Assembly (NCBI GenBank): GCA_040902895.1
Contig: JBBDWL010000148.1
Location: forward strand, 1 to 64,000
Source: JALYRV01 sp040902895
GTDB taxonomy: Bacteria > Acidobacteriota > Vicinamibacteria > Vicinamibacterales > SCN-69-37
Reading direction: 5' to 3'
DNA: 64,000 nt
The notes beneath the pieces are model-generated. The model did not search any database, was not told where the DNA came from, and was given only the letters and a program-made list of their open reading frames with translations. The stretch's first letter is position 1. Every line of letters begins with the position of its first letter. The position numbers and the translations under genes were made by a program. This document shows, piece by piece, positions 60,360-64,000 of the stretch.

Positions 60360-61955
60360 ATGAGAAAGACCGTCCTGGGGCTTGCGCTTGCCGCGCTCGT
60401 GGCGGCCCCAATCGCCGCGCAGAACGAGCGCGTCGACCTCAATGCCATCTACAAGATCAAAGCCGAAGGCCTCGGCAACCGGTCGCAGGTGATGGACACC
60501 CTGAGCTGGCTGACCGACGTGCACGGTCCGCGCCTGACGAACTCGCCGGGCATGAAGGCGGCTGCTGAATGGGCGAAGACGCGACTGCAGCAGTGGGGAA
60601 TTGCGAACGTGCAGCTGGCGCCGTGGGGACCGTTCGGGCGCGGATGGGAGAACGAGCGGCTGCAGATCAACATGATCGCACCGCGTCCGTTCGAGATGCT
60701 CGGCTATCCGAAAGCCTGGTCGCCCGGCACCAATGGCCCCGTCACCGCCGATATCGTCATGGCCACGCTCAATACCAAAGACGATCTGCAGAAGGCCACA
60801 GGAACGCTCAAGGGCAAGGCCGTGATGATGGCGCCCGCGCGCGACGTGGAGCTGCTCTGGGAACCGGTCGCGCGCCGCTTCACCGACCAGGAGCTGAAAG
60901 AGAGGCAGGCGGCGCCGGTCACGCCACCGGCCGCCGGCGGACGTCAGGGCGGCGGCGGACGGCAAGGCGGCCCGGGCGCGACCGCAACCGTCAGCGCGGC
61001 CGAGCGCATGGCGTTTCTCGTCACGGAAGGCGCGGTCGCGATCTTCGAGCCGGCGGCGGCCTCCCGCGGCGACAACGGCGCCATCCCCATGGGCGGCGGC
61101 CTTCCGGGCCGAAATGCCGGCGCGCCTCCGGCCATTCCTCAGATCGTGCTCGCCGTCGAACACTACAACCGCATGGCGCGCATCCTGGAAAGGAACGTGC
61201 CCGTGCAGGTCGCGCTCAACGTGCAGAACCGATTCTATGACGATGTGAACAGCTACAACATCATCGCGGAACTGCCGGGGTCGGACAAGAAAGACGAAGT
61301 GGTGATGCTGGGCGCGCACTTCGATTCATGGCACGCGGGCACCGGCGCGGTCGATAATGCGTCGGGCTCGGCGGTGATGATGGAGGCCATGCGCATCCTG
61401 AAAGCGACGGGCCTGCCGCTGCGCCGCACCGTGCGGCTCGGCCTGTGGACCGGCGAAGAACAGGGACTGATCGGCTCGCGCATGTACGTCACCGAGATGT
61501 TCGGCGATCGCGCCACGATGAAGACCACGCCCTCGCACGGGAAATTCGCCGGCTACTTCAACATGGACAACGGCAGCGGCGCGATCCGCGGCGTCTATCT
61601 ACAGGGCAACGAGGCCGTCGCGCCGATCTTCGAAGCCTGGATGAAGCCGTTCGAGAATCTGGGAATGACGACGCTGACGATCCGGAACACCGGCGGCACC
61701 GATCACGGCTCGTTCGATGCGATCGGACTGCCCGGCTGGCAGTTCATTCAGGATCCCCTCGACTATTCCACGCGCTCGCATCACACCAACTGGGATGTGT
61801 ACGAGCGCGCGGTGCCGGCCGATCTGATGAAGAACGCGACGATCATCGCGTCGTTCGTGTATCACACGGCCAATCGCGATCAGCTGCTGCCACGAAAACC
61901 GATGCCGTCGGCGCCACCCGCCGGTGGTCGAGGAGCACGAGGAGGAACGAGATGA
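60360..61955 (+). CDS. Exported M28-family peptidase, copy B, with Gly-rich insertion
   Basis: A 531-residue secreted M28 peptidase: signal peptide about 1-20 (AAPIAAQ), PA-like domain region interrupted by a Gly/Arg/Gln-rich insertion (about 188-207), then the zinc core GAHFDSWHAGTGAVDNASG, TGEEQG (Glu), NMDNGSG, and SHHTNWDVYE. The C-terminus PPAGGRGARGGTR is also Gly-Arg rich. GGAGG five bases before the ATG. Its stop overlaps the amidohydrolase start in ATGA. Confidence 0.9.
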   Translation: MRKTVLGLALAALVAAPIAAQNERVDLNAIYKIKAEGLGNRSQVMDTLSWLTDVHGPRLTNSPGMKAAAEWAKTRLQQWGIANVQLAPWGPFGRGWENERLQINMIAPRPFEMLGYPKAWSPGTNGPVTADIVMATLNTKDDLQKATGTLKGKAVMMAPARDVELLWEPVARRFTDQELKERQAAPVTPPAAGGRQGGGGRQGGPGATATVSAAERMAFLVTEGAVAIFEPAAASRGDNGAIPMGGGLPGRNAGAPPAIPQIVLAVEHYNRMARILERNVPVQVALNVQNRFYDDVNSYNIIAELPGSDKKDEVVMLGAHFDSWHAGTGAVDNASGSAVMMEAMRILKATGLPLRRTVRLGLWTGEEQGLIGSRMYVTEMFGDRATMKTTPSHGKFAGYFNMDNGSGAIRGVYLQGNEAVAPIFEAWMKPFENLGMTTLTIRNTGGTDHGSFDAIGLPGWQFIQDPLDYSTRSHHTNWDVYERAVPADLMKNATIIASFVYHTANRDQLLPRKPMPSAPPAGGRGARGGTR

Positions 61956-63592
61956 AGACAGTATTCAAGTCACAGTTCGCGCTGTTCACGGCCGTCGCGC
62001 TTGCAGGAAGCGCGGCCCTCGTCGCACAGACACCTCCGGCGGGCCAGACGCCGCAGACGCAGCAGCGCGCCGGGCGGCCGGAAGGCGGCCTGATGCCCGC
62101 TCCCGCCCGCCGCCCCGGCGAAGGGCTCGGCCCGTTCAAGACCATGGTCATTCGCGGCGCGATGCTGATCGATGGCACGGGCGCGCCGCCGACCGGTCCG
62201 GTCGACATTGTGATCGAAGGCAACCGCATCGCATCGGTGCGCGGCGCCGGCACGCCCGGCCTGCCGATGCGGCAGAACCGTCCGCCGCAGAACGCCGATC
62301 ATGAAATCGACGGACGCGGCATGTACGTCATGCCCGGCTTCGTCGATCTGCACGTGCACGCGGGCGGGGCGCCCAAGAACGCCGAGGCCGAGTACGCCTA
62401 CAAGCTGTGGCTCGCGCACGGCGTGACGACGGTGCGCGGCGTGCCGCTGGGTTCCAACAACTTCAGCGTCAGCGAGAAGGCGCGCAGCGAGAAGAACGAG
62501 ATCGTCGCGCCCCGCATCTTCAATTGTCAGCGTCCCGGCAACGTTCCGACGCCCGCCGCCGCTCGCGCGTGGGTGCAGAACGCCGCGAAGACCGGCGTCG
62601 ACTGCCTCAAGCTCGGCGCGTACGAGCCGGCCATCATGGAGGCGCTCAACGACGAGGCGCACAAGCAGGGCATGGGCACGACGGCCCATCTGCAACAGGG
62701 CGGCGTCGCTCAGATGAATGCCATCGATGCGGCGCGCGCGGGACTCGACACGGTCACGCACTTCTATGGCCACTTCGAGTCGCTCTTGAGGGACACGGTC
62801 GTGCAGGACTGGCCGGTCGACATGAACGCGGCCGACGAGCAGTGGCGCTTCGGGCAGGTCGCGCGCCTCTGGAATCAGATTCACGAGCCGGGCAGTCCCG
62901 AATGGAAGGCCTATCTCGAAGAGCACAAGAAGCTCGGCACCGTATTCGATCCGACGATGACGATCTATTCCGCCGGGCGCGACGTCATGCGCTTCCGCGA
63001 GGCGGAGTGGCACGACAAGTACACCCTCCCGTCGCTGATGGACTTCTACACACCAAGCCGCGCGGCGCACGGCTCGTACTGGTTCAACTGGACGACGCAT
63101 GACGAGGTCGCGTGGAAGAACTTCTACCAGGTCTGGTTCAGGCTGCTGAACGACTACAAGAAGATGGGCGGCCGCGTGGCCACCGGGTCCGACTCGGGCT
63201 TCATCTATCAGACGTACGGCTTCGGCTACATCAACGAGCTCGAGATGCTGCAGGAAGCGGGCTTCCATCCGCTCGAAGTCATCCAGGCGGCGACCATGAA
63301 CGGCGCGCTGACGCTCAGCGAGCATCGCGCGCAGCCGGTGGGCTTCGGCACGGTGAAAGCCGGCATGCTCGCCGACCTCGTCATCGTCGACCAGAACCCG
63401 CTCGCGAATTTCAAGGTGCTGTATGGCACGGGTGCGGTGAAGTTGAACGACGAGACCGGCCGCGTCGAGCGCATCGGCGGCGTCAAGTGGACGATCAAGG
63501 ACGGCATCGCCTACGACGCGAACAAGCTGCTGGCCGATGTCGCCGCGATGGTCCAGAAGCAGAAGACCGGACGCACGACCAGTCAGCAGTAA
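61952..63592 (+). CDS. Exported metal-dependent amidohydrolase
   Basis: A 546-residue secreted amidohydrolase of the imidazolonepropionase-like/prolidase-like group: signal peptide about 1-24, HxH motif FVDLHVHAGG, K in DCLKLGAY that can be carboxylated, VTHFYGH, and a SDSG late aspartate. It might cut amide or peptide bonds of dipeptides released by the two M28 enzymes, with which it forms an operon (ATGA overlap, GGAGG six bases upstream). The exact substrate is unknown. Confidence 0.88.
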   Translation: MKTVFKSQFALFTAVALAGSAALVAQTPPAGQTPQTQQRAGRPEGGLMPAPARRPGEGLGPFKTMVIRGAMLIDGTGAPPTGPVDIVIEGNRIASVRGAGTPGLPMRQNRPPQNADHEIDGRGMYVMPGFVDLHVHAGGAPKNAEAEYAYKLWLAHGVTTVRGVPLGSNNFSVSEKARSEKNEIVAPRIFNCQRPGNVPTPAAARAWVQNAAKTGVDCLKLGAYEPAIMEALNDEAHKQGMGTTAHLQQGGVAQMNAIDAARAGLDTVTHFYGHFESLLRDTVVQDWPVDMNAADEQWRFGQVARLWNQIHEPGSPEWKAYLEEHKKLGTVFDPTMTIYSAGRDVMRFREAEWHDKYTLPSLMDFYTPSRAAHGSYWFNWTTHDEVAWKNFYQVWFRLLNDYKKMGGRVATGSDSGFIYQTYGFGYINELEMLQEAGFHPLEVIQAATMNGALTLSEHRAQPVGFGTVKAGMLADLVIVDQNPLANFKVLYGTGAVKLNDETGRVERIGGVKWTIKDGIAYDANKLLADVAAMVQKQKTGRTTSQQ

Positions 63593-63600
63593 AGCCCTAT

Positions 63601-64000
63601 ATGCGCTTCACGACCGCCGTCGTGGTTCTGGGATTTTTGGGCTCGGCCACCTCGCCGCCAGGCTCTCGCCAAACACCGGCGACTGGGGATTCGTACGTCG
63701 TTGGTGACCGCGTAGTGGTCGTTCCTCCTCCCAGGGGTTACCTCGATGCCGCAGCGCGTTTCGAAAGCGCCAGGAAAAGTTTCAGCGCCGAGGCGGGAAA
63801 TCTGGATCTGTTGGCGGTATTCATGACCTCGGAGGACGTGAACGCGGTCTCGCAAGGGACGCCGCCGGCACTCACCATGTACGCGACCGTTAAGACGATA
63901 CGCCCTCTGAAAGACCGCACCTTTTCACCGAGGGAGTTTCCCGCGATTTTCAAAGCCGCCATGGGAACGATGACGGCCGATCCGCGTCTCCTGGAGGAGT
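63601..64000 (+). CDS. Exported hypothetical protein, truncated by window end
   Basis: An open frame from ATG 63601 through the window end (133 codons so far) with a short signal-like start (MRFTTAVVVLGFLGSATS), then YVVGDRVVVVPPPRGYLDAA and TPPALTMYATVKTIRPL. It starts 8 bases after the amidohydrolase stop, so it may belong to that operon. I do not recognise the family. The rest lies outside the window. Confidence 0.6.
   Translation, partial: MRFTTAVVVLGFLGSATSPPGSRQTPATGDSYVVGDRVVVVPPPRGYLDAAARFESARKSFSAEAGNLDLLAVFMTSEDVNAVSQGTPPALTMYATVKTIRPLKDRTFSPREFPAIFKAAMGTMTADPRLLEE

Overview
The window is GC-rich, densely packed bacterial DNA. The best reading of its origin is an Acidobacteriota chromosome, probably Vicinamibacteria-like. 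This rests on three large FtsX/MacB-type permeases without an ATPase (the acidobacterial duplicated orphan permease style), a PadR-permease pair, many exported metallohydrolases, and the general protein style. No rRNA, tRNA, CRISPR array, prophage or intact insertion sequence was seen.

Layout. 0.1-0.8 kb: Phd-type antitoxin and PIN toxin. 0.9-3.4 kb: orphan permease. 3.4-11.2 kb (minus strand): sulfur/Fe-S block moeB-rhodanese, iscR-like, sufA, sufB, sufC, sufD, sufS, DUF59, sufU, mostly joined by 4-base stop/start overlaps. 11.2-18.9 kb: rmuC, two SIMPL proteins, an aminotransferase overlapping homoserine dehydrogenase, a candidate selenocysteine glutaredoxin, a CaiB-type CoA transferase, a hypothetical gene, ubiE. 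18.9-25.8 kb: DtxR-family regulator, then a porin / CuA cupredoxin / di-heme protein operon, queD and queC, nagA, small genes. 25.8-31.7 kb: sigma54 activator with a winged-helix N-terminus, an HD-GYP/GAF/GGDEF enzyme, a flavin reductase, a BON lipoprotein, fabI, an RGG-tailed zinc protein. 32-43.6 kb: S41 peptidase, PQQ-type propeller, MFS/PxpA/M20 operon, a 335-base intergenic stretch full of inverted repeats, an orphan DGQHR (DndB-like) gene, a large M14 peptidase with Gly-Arg repeats. 43.5-52.7 kb: acyltransferase-like membrane protein, OsmC, VapBC, two more permeases, FTR1 iron permease, PadR, cold-shock protein with a 58-codon zinc ribbon. 52.7-64 kb: exported hydrolases (M20, M19, SGNH, two M28, amidohydrolase), a TonB receptor with a His/Glu-rich metal loop and its His-rich partner.

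Three themes cut across the genes. First, at least 16 operon-leading genes have a TANNNT-like -10 box (two begin CATAAT) ending 6-8 bases before the start codon, so many mRNAs are probably leaderless, including divergent pairs that share one box. Second, intergenic space holds several repeat families: a hairpin with the core GGGGACGGGTCT, heptamer tandem repeats at gene boundaries, and REP-like palindromes. Some of them enter coding sequence (rmuC C-terminus, homoserine dehydrogenase, possibly nagA). Third, metal and redox handling recurs: suf, DtxR-porin-CuA-di-heme, FTR1, TonB/His-rich protein, glutaredoxin.

The single most interesting item is the glutaredoxin-like gene at 16191-16451 (minus). 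Its first redox cysteine codon is UGA, and a hairpin with the geometry of a bacterial SECIS lies directly downstream.
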